Positions 44,662 through 53,173 of a stretch of 64,000 nt of DNA are shown one piece after another. This DNA is from JAZDFC01 sp043808235 (GTDB lineage: Bacteria; Bacteroidota; Ignavibacteria; Ignavibacteriales; Melioribacteraceae). Each line of letters begins with the position of its first letter. Position 1 is the stretch's first letter. The DNA is taken from assembly GCA_043808235.1 (NCBI GenBank), contig JAZDFC010000012.1:62001-126000 (forward strand), given 5' to 3'. The notes under the pieces are model-generated. The model saw only the letters and a list, made by a program, of their open reading frames with translations, had not been told where the DNA came from and did not search any database. The position numbers and the translations under genes were made by a program.

Positions 44662-45524
44662 TAGTGAACAATTTTGAACATCAGCTTAGAAAAGCTACTC
44701 AATTTGAAAAAGAAGGGAAGTACCTTCACGCGATACAAATTTATTTGCAGATGTTTGAATTGCCGGAATATAAACGGAGCGCGACGCTTAGGCTCGCAAG
44801 CATTTACGATAAGCTGAATAATTTCCAATCATCCGTAAGCATTATTGAAAAATACCTTGATGAAGAACCGCACGACGATGAGATTAGGAAATTTTTTGCG
44901 CAGATTCTCATACGCAATTTTCATTACGATAAAGCGCTCGATGTTTTATCGGCATTACCCCGTACCGAGCACAACGATATTTTTTATCTTATGGGTGTTT
45001 CCAATTTCCATTTGATGAACTTCGAAATCGCTAAAATTAATTTCGAAGATTTTATTGCAAAAAATAAAACCTCAGAGCTTGTCCCGGAATCTTATCTTTA
45101 TATTGCAAAAGCGAATATTGAACTCGGTAATCTTGATGAAGCGTTAAGATCAGCTAAAAGTTCGGAATGGTTTTTAAATCGTAATCACGAATTATATTTG
45201 ACTCTGGCGACTATCTATTATTATAAAGAAATGTACTTCCACGCTCACGAATCCATTTTGAAATCGTTGAAATTAAATCCGAAAGAGCCCGGGATTAAAA
45301 GTATGGCGGGAAAAATTTTATTCCGGATGGGTGAATTTGAAAAAGCTGAAAAATACCTGCGAGAATATGTAGAAGTAGAAAATTCAGATTCGGATATTTA
45401 TTCGCTGCTCGGTAAAGTATGTCTAAAAAATAATAAAAAGAAGGATGCAGAGTCATTCTTCAGTATTGCCCTCGAACTTGATCCTCATAATTCTGCTGCC
45501 AAAGAGGGAAAAAATCTCTGCTGA
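44652..45524 (+). CDS. Tetratricopeptide-repeat protein
   Basis: 290 residues from ATG 44652 (inside the end of guaA); a GTG at 44664 is an alternative start. There is no signal peptide. TPR-type helix pairs run throughout, for example QFEKEGKYLHAIQIYLQMFELPEYKRSATLRLASIYDKL, AIRSAKSSEWFLNRNHELYLTLATIYYYKEMYFHAHESILKSLKLNPKEPG and AEKYLREYVEVENSDSDIYSLLGKV. A cytosolic scaffold; the partner is unknown. Overlap with guaA suggests coupled expression. Confidence 0.78.
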   Translation: MGIIVNNFEHQLRKATQFEKEGKYLHAIQIYLQMFELPEYKRSATLRLASIYDKLNNFQSSVSIIEKYLDEEPHDDEIRKFFAQILIRNFHYDKALDVLSALPRTEHNDIFYLMGVSNFHLMNFEIAKINFEDFIAKNKTSELVPESYLYIAKANIELGNLDEALRSAKSSEWFLNRNHELYLTLATIYYYKEMYFHAHESILKSLKLNPKEPGIKSMAGKILFRMGEFEKAEKYLREYVEVENSDSDIYSLLGKVCLKNNKKKDAESFFSIALELDPHNSAAKEGKNLC

Positions 45525-45544
45525 TTGGTCTAATTTGATAAATA

Positions 45545-45638
45545 CCTGGCTGACACTGCTTTCCGATTCATCGGAAGACCACTCCATGACAGAGAATTTT
45601 TATGTTTGATAAGCCAGTCACGGTATGGACCGTGACTG
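45545..45638. repeat. Degenerate third copy of the double-hairpin element
   Basis: Hairpin B is intact (45615-45638): CAGTCACGGT/ACCGTGACTG with loop ATGG, followed by GCCCA as in the 18.9-kb copy. The other block is altered: TTCCGA/TCGGAA with loop TTCA, then CTCCATGACAGAGAAT. Terminal repeats are not recognisable. It lies just after the guaA-TPR operon. Confidence 0.6.
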
Positions 45639-45719
45639 CCCATGTGCTAAGTTAATTGACAGATAATCGTTTCACTGGTAACTGAACATATTTTTATCAT
45701 ATCTGTCCAAAATAAAATT

Positions 45720-45914
45720 CTTATATTTCGTCCCGATGGGACTTAATCCGAATATTAGGTGTGATTTACTATAAATATTTAATCCCTAACGGGATTGAAA
45801 GATAATGTAGGTTTATATGCATATTTGTTACAAATTTTCCCGTTAGGGACATAATATTTTTAGTACTACGATTTCTTCCTTCATAAGAAAAGTCCCGTAT
45901 GGGACGCAATATGA
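45720..45914. mobile_element. MITE-like unit with nested TCCC/GGGA palindromes
   Basis: Four short palindromes lie 40-60 bases apart: GTCCCGATGGGAC (45730-45742), AATCCCTAACGGGATT (45781-45796), TCCCGTTAGGGA (45838-45849) and GTCCCGTATGGGAC (45892-45905). The outer two sit in inverted ends (CTTATATTTCGTCCC... and the complement of ...GGGACGCAATATGAG). The inner two are also mutually inverted. No ORF. The remainder of 45525-46036 shows nothing further. Confidence 0.55.
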
Positions 45915-46036
45915 GGGATTCATTATCAACGCCGACAAAAGATTATTAGAATAATATGCAATCAAATATTATTTGCTAATTTGGAATTATATTGGACAAC
46001 TGTGATTTTTATCAAAATAGATAATAGGTAAAAAAT

Positions 46037-46717
46037 ATTCTTACGGTAAAAGAACTTCCGTTGGATGATCGCCCGCGCGAAAAATTAATGCTGCGGGGCG
46101 CTCAAAATCTAAGCGATGCCGAACTCGTCGCTATTTTACTCCGCACAGGCAAGAAAGGGAAATCAGTAATTGAAATCGCGCGCGAATTGGTTGAAAAACA
46201 TGGCGGTCTTTCTGCGCTGGCAGGTAAATCCGTAGAAGCTATGATGAAAGAAAGTGGAATCGGGCGGGATAAAGCTGCAACGATGTCTGCGGCATTCGAG
46301 TTGAGCAGGAGAATTTCCGCAAGCAAGAAATTATTCAGAGACGTAAAAATTATTTCACCATCCGATATTTTTGAAATTTTCAGCCCGATATTACGAGATG
46401 AGTTGAAAGAAAAATTTATCGTCGTGTGTTTAAACTCCGCCAACAAAATCATAAAATCGGAAGTCATTTCCATCGGCAGTTTGAATGCAAGCATCGTCCA
46501 TCCGCGGGAGGTATTTAAAGTTGCAATCGATAATAACGCCGCGAGTATAATTTTATTACACAATCATCCAAGCGGTAATCCCGATCCAAGTAACGAAGAC
46601 ATTTCCATTTCAAAAAAACTCGTCGAAGCCGGCAAACTGCTCGACATTAATGTGTTCGATCATATAATAATCGCAGGCGACACTTATAGCAGCATGGTGG
46701 AGAGAAGGATAATTTGA
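46037..46717 (+). CDS. radC: RadC-like JAB-domain protein
   Basis: A RadC-family protein with an N-terminal helix-hairpin-helix-like part and a C-terminal JAB metalloprotease-like domain: HNHPSGNPDPSNED and EVISIGSLNASIVHPREVFK. The conserved start of the family reads (I)xxLPxxDRPREKL. Here LTVKELPLDDRPREKLMLRG is encoded, but no ATG/GTG/TTG lies between the upstream TAG (46025) and TTG 46061, which is within the motif. ATT at 46037, with AGGT 7 bases upstream, is the best available start. Starting at 46061 gives 218 residues and loses conserved residues. The cellular role of RadC is unsettled. Confidence 0.85.
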   Translation: MLTVKELPLDDRPREKLMLRGAQNLSDAELVAILLRTGKKGKSVIEIARELVEKHGGLSALAGKSVEAMMKESGIGRDKAATMSAAFELSRRISASKKLFRDVKIISPSDIFEIFSPILRDELKEKFIVVCLNSANKIIKSEVISIGSLNASIVHPREVFKVAIDNNAASIILLHNHPSGNPDPSNEDISISKKLVEAGKLLDINVFDHIIIAGDTYSSMVERRII

Positions 46718-46725
46718 TTAGCTGG

Positions 46726-46770
46726 CATAAGGCAGTTTTCAGTAATCAGTTCACAGTTTTCAGTTTACAC
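46726..46770 (+). repeat. CAGTTTTCAG-rich 3'-end repeat, copy 3
   Basis: GGCAGTTTTCAGTAATCAG followed by TTCACAGTTTTCAGTTTAC begins about 10 bases after the radC stop, like the copies after 10567 and 16549. Confidence 0.5.
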
Positions 46771-47064
46771 CGTCTTATTCTTAATCGTATTCTTGATCTT
46801 ATTCTTGTTCCTTTACTGATGACTGATAACTTTAAACTCTCCAATAAATCATCATTCACGTAGAATTAATGTCATTTTAACCGCTCAGTCACTAAGCGCA
46901 CTATGCAAGACAAAGAGAAAATAATTAAAGATAAGAACGCTTCACCGGCATCGGGCTGATAAAAACACTTAAAAACTTTATTGACGGAAATAAAATATTA
47001 ATTTAATTTATCGGTGGATATATGGCGAAATTCACTGTTAAGAAAAAATAATGTAAAAGATTTG

Positions 47065-47143
47065 CACGCAAAGCCGCAAAGTTAATCGCTAAGGTTTCAA
47101 TAGATACTTTGCGAACCTGGCGAAACCTTGGCGACTTTGCGTG
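47065..47143. repeat. Imperfect inverted repeat CACGCAAAG...CTTTGCGTG
   Basis: Left arm CACGCAAAGCCGCAAAG... with GCTAAGGTTTC; right arm complement CACGCAAAGTCGCCAAGG... with TTTCGCCAGG. A relative lies at about 16608-16650 (CTTTGCGAACTTAGCGAA). The surrounding 46771-47486 region has only low-complexity sequence (for example ATTTATTATTTGGTATTTAT at 47288) and no gene. Confidence 0.55.
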
Positions 47144-47527
47144 GAATTGATTTCTTGTTATCCGGCTTCGATAAAAAACATCTACGCCCCCGAAGTTTCG
47201 GGGCAAGCTGCGACAAGCTGGATACTGGTTGATGGATGATTGTTACCGGATTCTGGTTAAGGAAGGAAAAACGTCTTTTGAATTTGGAATTTATTATTTG
47301 GTATTTATTTGTTATTTGGGATTTGAGTTTTGATGCTTTGCAAGATGCTGGATACTGGTAAAAGAAGGGATAGGAAATAAAATTAATGGAAGGAAAAAAA
47401 TTGGTATTTAATCAAGGATAGTGCGGAATAAAAGTTACTGATAGCAGAAACATTAATTAACTTACGCATAGCGTCTAATTATATATGTTATGTGCTTAAT
47501 ATATTAGAATTTATTATGGAGTTTTTA

Positions 47528-48919
47528 ATGGAAAGCAAATTTGACAAAAGAATGATAGCAATCAAGGATTTAGCATTGTGGGATGAAAATGCAAGATTTC
47601 CGGATGAAAACTTTAACAAAACAGAAGAAGAGCTCGTTGATTATTTTCTATCCAGTGAAAAGAAATTCAAAATGAAGAAATTTGCGGAAGCTATAGTCCG
47701 AGACTTTGATTTACCACAATTAGAAAAAATAATAGTATATGACTTTGAAGATAAATTAATTGTGCTTGAAGGAAATCGGAGATTATCAATTTATAAATCC
47801 ATCATTTCACCTGAGATAGTGAAGAAGAAGGAGCTGCAAAATTATTTTATTAAATTGAGAGAAAGTATTGAAATTGATAATAGTATTAAACTAGAATGTC
47901 TGGTAACATCAGACCTTGAACAAGGATTAAGATTTATTGATAGAAAACATATCCAAAGCAACAATGAAGTTTCTTGGGGAGACGCCGAAAGAGCACATCA
48001 TAATGCAAGGCGAGGAATAGCTAAAAAGAAGGAATATTTTAGGATAGCAATTTCGAAAATTGTCAAGAGTTTAGATATTCCAGATGAATTTAAAAATGAT
48101 GTTCTTGGAAAGGGATATGTTACTACTTTTTTTAGAATATTAGATAGTACTGCGGCATGGGAGAAATATGGGTTTCAATTGAATTCAGAGGGAAATATAA
48201 GTATAAGCAACAAAGATTTTAAAGAAGAATTAAAAGTAATTATTCTAAATGTACTTCAAAAAAAAGATTTCAATGATAAACCAATTCATTCTCGAGCATT
48301 GAATAAAACTGAAGAAATAGAGGAATATATTACTAACATTCAGAGCGAAGATTCTCAGAAAGTTATTGAAGAAATTGAGAAAAAAACCGAGCAAAACTTA
48401 TTTGATGAAAAAATAATTAATATTATGCCAAGTCAATCAAGTATTGAAAATTCCTCAACAAGAACTAGATCCAAACCAATGCCTACTGGACTATTCTTTT
48501 CTATAGATGTGCCTTACAAAATTGATAATAAGCCATTAAGAATTTTATATAATGAATTAAAAGATATCGACGTGGCTAGTTTTCCAAACGCCACTCTAGA
48601 TTTACTTCGAAGTTTTATTGAGTGTTCACTTATAGTATATTTTAAAAGAAATAACGAATTTGACATAATTCGAAAAAATGAGAAACATAATCCTACATTG
48701 GGTGAAATGTTAGCACATATAATCAATGGCAATTGTAAAGCTATAACTGATGTAAATCTAATTGAGACAATAAAACAAATAAAAACAGATTATGATAAGC
48801 CATATTCTTTCGAACGATTGAATATGATTAACCATAACGAAAATTGGACGGCAACTGAAAAAGATGTTAGATCAACTTGGGGAAAAGTTGAATCATTATT
48901 TAAAATCATTCTGATGTAA
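47528..48919 (+). CDS. ParB-like nuclease-domain protein, partner of adenine methylase
   Basis: 463 residues from ATG 47528, chosen because GGAG lies 6 bases upstream; the frame is open from GTG 47492. Residues about 5-90 resemble a ParB/Srx-type N-terminal domain (IAIKDLALWDENARFP ... VRDFDLPQLEKIIVYDFEDKLIVLEGNRRLSIYKSI), with the G-N-R-R signature of that fold. The middle is helical and charged. The last about 120 residues (TLDLLRSFIECSLIVYFKRN ... LNMINHNENWTATEKDVRSTWGKV) have a HEPN-like helical look, at low confidence. The D12-class methylase starts 6 bases later, so the pair is one transcript. DNA modification or defence is inferred from context only. Confidence 0.65.
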   Translation: MESKFDKRMIAIKDLALWDENARFPDENFNKTEEELVDYFLSSEKKFKMKKFAEAIVRDFDLPQLEKIIVYDFEDKLIVLEGNRRLSIYKSIISPEIVKKKELQNYFIKLRESIEIDNSIKLECLVTSDLEQGLRFIDRKHIQSNNEVSWGDAERAHHNARRGIAKKKEYFRIAISKIVKSLDIPDEFKNDVLGKGYVTTFFRILDSTAAWEKYGFQLNSEGNISISNKDFKEELKVIILNVLQKKDFNDKPIHSRALNKTEEIEEYITNIQSEDSQKVIEEIEKKTEQNLFDEKIINIMPSQSSIENSSTRTRSKPMPTGLFFSIDVPYKIDNKPLRILYNELKDIDVASFPNATLDLLRSFIECSLIVYFKRNNEFDIIRKNEKHNPTLGEMLAHIINGNCKAITDVNLIETIKQIKTDYDKPYSFERLNMINHNENWTATEKDVRSTWGKVESLFKIILM

Positions 48920-48925
48920 TAAATT

Positions 48926-49822
48926 ATGAAAATATATTCTCCTTTAAGATACCCTGGCGGTAAAAATAAATTAGCTGATTTTATTGCAAAAATATGTGTT
49001 GAAAATAAAGTCGATGGTCATTATATCGAACCATATGCGGGCGGTGCTTCAGTCGCATTATTTTTACTTTTCAATAACATTGTAAATAGAATTACTATAA
49101 ATGATAGCGATAGATCAATTTATGCTTTTTGGTACTCGGTATTAAACTATACGGATAAGCTTTGTAACCTAATAAAAAAAACTGATGTTACAATTGCTAA
49201 TTGGCTAATTCAAAGAGATATTCAAAAAAATAAAAAAACAGTTGATCTATTGACCTTAGGATTTTCGACCTTGTTTCTAAATCGTACAAACATTTCAGGT
49301 ATTCTTAATGGCGGCGTAATGGGTGGCTTAGAACAAAAAGGTTTGTATAAAATTGACTGTCGTTTTAATAAAAAAGAAATTGTTTCAAGAATCCAAAATA
49401 TTTCAAAAAAGAAGAATCATATTAGGCTATATAAAAAGGACGCATTAAAACTTATTGAAAAAATCCAAAAGGATTCTGCGAGACGAGACACTATATTTTA
49501 CTTTGATCCTCCTTATTTTATAAAAGGAAGTTCACTTTATATGAATTATTATAAAAAGGATGATCATTTGGCAGTATGCGATAAAATTAAGGAAATTACT
49601 AATGTACATTGGATTGTCTCATATGATAATGTAAAAGAGATTAAAAAACTTTTTTCAACATATAGAAGCAAAGAATATACTTTCAAGCATACTGCTCATA
49701 GCTCAAAAATCGGTAAAGAAATATTATTCTTCAGTAATGATTTGAGAATTACGAATCCACAAAGTTATAATCCAATAAATTATAAAATGATCAGTCAGTC
49801 AAATATTATTTATACAGGTTAA
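48926..49822 (+). CDS. DNA adenine methylase, D12/Dam class
   Basis: 298 residues. Transfers methyl from S-adenosylmethionine to N6 of adenine. Order of motifs: PLRYPGGKNKLADFI (motif X, residues 5-19), YIEPYAGGASVALFLL (motif I, about 34-49), INDSD, and the catalytic DPPYF (motif IV, about 192-196) in the D12 alpha-type arrangement. The ILNGGVMGGLEQKGLYKIDCRFNK stretch is the usual target-recognition side. No restriction endonuclease is adjacent; the only neighbour is the ParB-like gene. A 25-base spacer separates its stop from an attC-like structure. Confidence 0.88.
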   Translation: MKIYSPLRYPGGKNKLADFIAKICVENKVDGHYIEPYAGGASVALFLLFNNIVNRITINDSDRSIYAFWYSVLNYTDKLCNLIKKTDVTIANWLIQRDIQKNKKTVDLLTLGFSTLFLNRTNISGILNGGVMGGLEQKGLYKIDCRFNKKEIVSRIQNISKKKNHIRLYKKDALKLIEKIQKDSARRDTIFYFDPPYFIKGSSLYMNYYKKDDHLAVCDKIKEITNVHWIVSYDNVKEIKKLFSTYRSKEYTFKHTAHSSKIGKEILFFSNDLRITNPQSYNPINYKMISQSNIIYTG

Positions 49823-49846
49823 TAATTATTATCAAATACAAAACGC

Positions 49847-49937
49847 ATATAACGTACAAGGATTTGTGCCGAGCCCGTCTGCGCAAAAATACTGATTCGC
49901 CGGATAAACTCCGCCGGGGCATAATCGAGTGTTAGAC
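49847..49937 (+). other. attC-like recombination site candidate
   Basis: A 91-bp imperfect palindrome begins ATATAAC (49847-49853) and ends GTTAGAC (49931-49937); the latter fits the integron core GTTRRRY. Inner arms pair partly (TAAC..AC..GGATTTGTGCC against GGGGCATAATCGAGTGTTA). Size and position (25 bases after a gene stop) suit attC. The left box deviates from RYYYAAC, and no integrase or second attC is in the window. The rest to 50199 contains no gene. Confidence 0.35.
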
Positions 49938-50199
49938 TAAGCCCCACCTAACAAAATAGCAGCCACAAAGCGGATTCGTAAAAAAAGTATTCCCCGGTAA
50001 AAAGTTAAAGAGGGTCAAAAGTACTTTTATTCGAATATTTTCATTTATCATTCATTTATATTTATCTGAGAGTGAGAGCCAAACAAAATTTTACGGTACA
50101 AAAATAATGGTAATTTTTCGCCCATAAATTTATTTCTATCTCAAAATTGCTATATTCGCAGTGCTAAATTACTAATTAAAAATCCAGCTGGAGGATTAC

Positions 50200-50475
50200 A
50201 TGGTTAAAATCAAAAAATATTTTACTTCTGCCCTCGCGGTATTGATGATAGCAGGCTCGGTAGGTCTGACGTCGTGCAGCGGAGTAACCGAAGAGCAAAT
50301 GGCTGAATTGCAAGCATTAAAAGAAGAGGTAACCGCATTAGAACAGGAAATTACGGAACTAAAAAGCGAAAAGACTAAATTAGAAAGAGAAATTGCGGAA
50401 TTAAATGCTAAACTTGACCAGTGTGCAAAAGACAAAGCGGAAACACAAAAGAATTTGCAGAAAATAGGTAAATAA
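50200..50475 (+). CDS. Small coiled-coil lipoprotein
   Basis: 91 residues with a strong GGAGG site. The signal sequence ends LTSC (Cys 26), a good lipobox. The mature part is one long heptad-rich coiled coil (EEQMAELQALKEEVTALEQEITELKSEKTKLEREIAELNAKLDQ). It resembles Lpp-like or spacer lipoproteins of the envelope by shape, not by proven homology. Followed 30 bases later by a coiled-coil LysM protein, so they may work together at the cell wall. Confidence 0.75.
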   Translation: MVKIKKYFTSALAVLMIAGSVGLTSCSGVTEEQMAELQALKEEVTALEQEITELKSEKTKLEREIAELNAKLDQCAKDKAETQKNLQKIGK

Positions 50476-50505
50476 GAAAAGTTTAATTTAGAATCGGAGG
50501 ACTTA

Positions 50506-51204
50506 ATGAAAGTCTTAAAATATTTATCGTTAGTTTTTAGTTTGATGTTAGCTTTATCCACCGGTCTTTTAGCGCAGGAAGAAATGACCGAGGAAGAATG
50601 GCAAAATGAAATCAATCGTTTGATGGATAGGAAAACTTCCTTAACCACCGAATTGAATGCTTTGCAAAATGATGTGAAAAATTTAAAATCACTTAAAGCC
50701 GGAATGCAGTCTCATGAAGATTGTATCAAGTCGCTTTATGCACTTGTTGATGCAACCAAAGCCGATGTTGATAAATTTAGAAATCTTGTCAATGCAGTTG
50801 AATCAAAAATTGACAGGCGTGAAGCCACAAAAGAAGATCGTCAGCTTGAACTTGACGCATTAAAGATAAGCAAGATAAGCGCGCTTCCGGAATTCTTTGA
50901 CAAGGTGCACAACCAATTACAAAGAAAGATGGATGCATGGGAAGAGAAAGCGAAAGATATTTCATACACAGTTGTAAAAGGCGATTGCTTATGGAAGATT
51001 GCAGGTAAAAAGGAACATTACGCAAATCCATTTGCATGGCCAAAAATTTATAATGCAAACCGCGATCAGATTAAAAATCCGGATTTGATTTATCCAAAAC
51101 AGATTTTCAAAATCCCTAATTTGACCGAAGAAGAGAAATCGAAATACGATAAACTCAGAAAAAATTTCAAACCGGCTCCTCCACAGCAAACAATAGGTAA
51201 CTAA
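50506..51204 (+). CDS. Exported coiled-coil protein with C-terminal LysM domain
   Basis: 232 residues. Signal peptide MKVLKYLSLVFSLMLALSTGLLAQ, a coiled-coil region (EEEWQNEINRLMDRKTSLTTELNALQNDVKNLKSLKAG), a helical region to about 150, then a LysM peptidoglycan-binding domain (YTVVKGDCLWKIAGKKEHYANPFAWPKIYNANRDQIKNPDLIYPKQIFKIP). A GGAGG site precedes the ATG. Likely role: tethering to or spacing from peptidoglycan. A clear terminator follows. Confidence 0.85.
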   Translation: MKVLKYLSLVFSLMLALSTGLLAQEEMTEEEWQNEINRLMDRKTSLTTELNALQNDVKNLKSLKAGMQSHEDCIKSLYALVDATKADVDKFRNLVNAVESKIDRREATKEDRQLELDALKISKISALPEFFDKVHNQLQRKMDAWEEKAKDISYTVVKGDCLWKIAGKKEHYANPFAWPKIYNANRDQIKNPDLIYPKQIFKIPNLTEEEKSKYDKLRKNFKPAPPQQTIGN

Positions 51205-51244
51205 TTTCGGTTTGTTTTAATTGAGTAAATCAAAAAATATTATA

Positions 51245-51283
51245 AAGCCCTTTTCAATTTTTTGAGAAGGGCTTATTGTTTTT
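51245..51283 (+). terminator. Rho-independent terminator after the LysM gene
   Basis: AAGCCCTT.TCAA pairs with TTGA.AAGGGCTT around a short T-loop, then ATTGTTTTTAAA. It separates the envelope pair from phoH. Confidence 0.8.
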
Positions 51284-51341
51284 AAAGTAACAGAGAAGTT
51301 ATAATTTTATTAAATAATTATTTCCGGAGGTAATTACGCAA

Positions 51342-52298
51342 ATTGAGAAAAATATAAAACTTGATAATGTTGATTTGGTATCATTACTTGGATACAACGA
51401 TTCCAATCTATCATTAATCGAGGATCGTTTCAATTCCGTCGTTGCTGTTCGGGGAGATAATCTTTTTATTAAAGGCGTTAAAGAAGAAGTAGAAGCGCTC
51501 GAAAAAATATTTAAAGAAATGATCTATGTATTAAATACCGCAGGTACTTTGAAACAAGCGGATATCACGACAATAATCGATCTCACTTTGCAAGGCAAGG
51601 AAATAATTACAAATAAAGATTTTGAAAAGATTGTTCTTTATACCAAACAAGATGTAATTAAAGCGAAAACACCTACGCAGGAGACTTATGTAACTGTGGT
51701 AGCGCAAAACGATATTACTTTTGCCATTGGACCGGCAGGTACCGGCAAAACGTATCTTGCAGTTGCTTTTGCTGTCTCAGCATTGAAGAAAGGTGTTGTA
51801 AAAAGAATTATCCTTGCTCGTCCAGCTGTAGAGGCTGGCGAAAGTCTTGGATTTCTTCCGGGCGATTTCCGTGAAAAAATTGACCCGTATTTGAGACCGC
51901 TTTATGACGCGTTGCAGGATATGTTGCCAACTGATCAACTTGCAAACTATATGGAAAAAAAGATAATAGAGATTGTGCCGCTTGCTTATATGAGAGGACG
52001 AACTTTGAACGGCGCTTATGTGATTCTGGATGAGGCTCAAAACTCTACAAGTATGCAGATGAAAATGTTTTTAACAAGACTCGGACCAAATTCCAAATCT
52101 ATAATTACCGGTGATATCACGCAGATTGATCTGCCCAAAAATACAATCAGCGGATTGGTTGAAGTGCAAGAAATATTGCGGGGAGTTGACGGAGTTGGAT
52201 TCGTATATTTCAACAAAGGCGATGTGGTTCGCCACAAGTTAGTAAAAGATATTATCAACGCATACGAAAATTACGGGAATAACAAACCGTCAAAGTAA
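51342..52298 (+). CDS. phoH: PhoH-family ATPase
   Basis: Walker A GPAGTGKT and Walker B VILDEAQN in the PhoH arrangement (TFAIGPAGTGKTYLAVAFAV, ILARPAVEAGESLGFLPGD, NSTSMQMKMFLTRLGPNSK, ITGDITQIDLP). An RNA-associated ATPase by family. The family N-terminus 'IEKNIKLDNVDLVSLLGYND' is encoded, but the first ATG/GTG/TTG in frame is TTG 51375, inside it. Upstream, GGAGG (51326-51330) is followed in frame by ATT, ACG, CAA, ATT. I list ATT 51342; ACG 51336 has the better spacing. From 51375 the protein would be 307 residues. Confidence 0.88.
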   Translation: MEKNIKLDNVDLVSLLGYNDSNLSLIEDRFNSVVAVRGDNLFIKGVKEEVEALEKIFKEMIYVLNTAGTLKQADITTIIDLTLQGKEIITNKDFEKIVLYTKQDVIKAKTPTQETYVTVVAQNDITFAIGPAGTGKTYLAVAFAVSALKKGVVKRIILARPAVEAGESLGFLPGDFREKIDPYLRPLYDALQDMLPTDQLANYMEKKIIEIVPLAYMRGRTLNGAYVILDEAQNSTSMQMKMFLTRLGPNSKSIITGDITQIDLPKNTISGLVEVQEILRGVDGVGFVYFNKGDVVRHKLVKDIINAYENYGNNKPSK

Positions 52299-53054
52299 TT
52301 TTTTACTTTCTTCCCAATATTTATCCATCTCTTCCAGGTTAGAATCGGAAATTTTTCTTCCGCTCTGCCGGACTTTTTCTTCGATGTACTGAAATCGTTT
52401 GATAAATTTTTCATTTGTCCGGCGAAGAGCATTCTCCGGATTAATCCCCACAAACCGCGAATAATTTACGAGTGCAAAAAATACATCGCCCATCTCTTCT
52501 TCAAATTCATCGAAGCTGCCTCTTTCTTCGCACTCGTGCATTTCTTTGATTTCTTCAATTACTTTTTTCCAAACGTCTTCTTTTTTCTCCCAATCAAATC
52601 CAACTTTTGAAGCCTTTTCCTGAAGCCTGAACGCGCGATGCACACTTGATAAAGATTTCGGAACTCCTTCGAGAACAGAAGTTCGTCCTCCTTCATCAAG
52701 TTTTATTGCTTCCCAATTCCGAAGTATATCATTATTGTCTTTTACAATCACATCGCCAAAAACATGGGGATGCCTTCGAATCAACTTGTCTTTAATTCCA
52801 TCTATCACATCGTCTATCATGAATTTATTTTCATCCTCAGCAATAGCAGAATGGAAAACGATGTGTAAAAGCAAATCACCGAGTTCATTTTTTAGTTCAT
52901 CAAAATTTTTTTCATCGATAGCTTCTACAACTTCATGCGCCTCTTCGAGTGTTGCCGCCTTTATTGAATCATTAGTTTGTTCGCGGTCCCACGGACATTC
53001 TACACGCAGTCTTCGCATAACCGAAACAAGTTCTTCAAATTTTTCTCCAGTCAT
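52290..53054 (-). CDS. mazG: Nucleoside triphosphate pyrophosphohydrolase
   Basis: 254 residues. House-cleaning hydrolase of noncanonical or excess NTPs. Two MazG modules: the first has CPWDREQTNDSIKAATLEEAHEVVEAIDE and NELGDLLLHIVFHSAIAED with the metal-binding E-x2-E / E-x2-D set; the second repeats it as VIEEIKEMHECEE and EEEMGDVFFALVNYSR. Convergent with phoH; the two coding regions overlap by 9 bases at their 3' ends. Confidence 0.95.
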   Translation of the reverse strand: MTGEKFEELVSVMRRLRVECPWDREQTNDSIKAATLEEAHEVVEAIDEKNFDELKNELGDLLLHIVFHSAIAEDENKFMIDDVIDGIKDKLIRRHPHVFGDVIVKDNNDILRNWEAIKLDEGGRTSVLEGVPKSLSSVHRAFRLQEKASKVGFDWEKKEDVWKKVIEEIKEMHECEERGSFDEFEEEMGDVFFALVNYSRFVGINPENALRRTNEKFIKRFQYIEEKVRQSGRKISDSNLEEMDKYWEESKKLL

Positions 53055-53173
53055 AGTATATCCCCGGTTTTCATTAAATGATTGCTAAAATTTTCTGGTG
53101 CAAACATAGCTAATCAAATTGTTTGAATCGAATAAAAAAATTATTTTTCATGCGAAAACAAAAAGGATTGATT

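Noticed and set aside
45720..45914. CRISPR-like array because of four spaced palindromes
   Set aside because: The four units differ in sequence and orientation and spacing is irregular; no cas genes are nearby.
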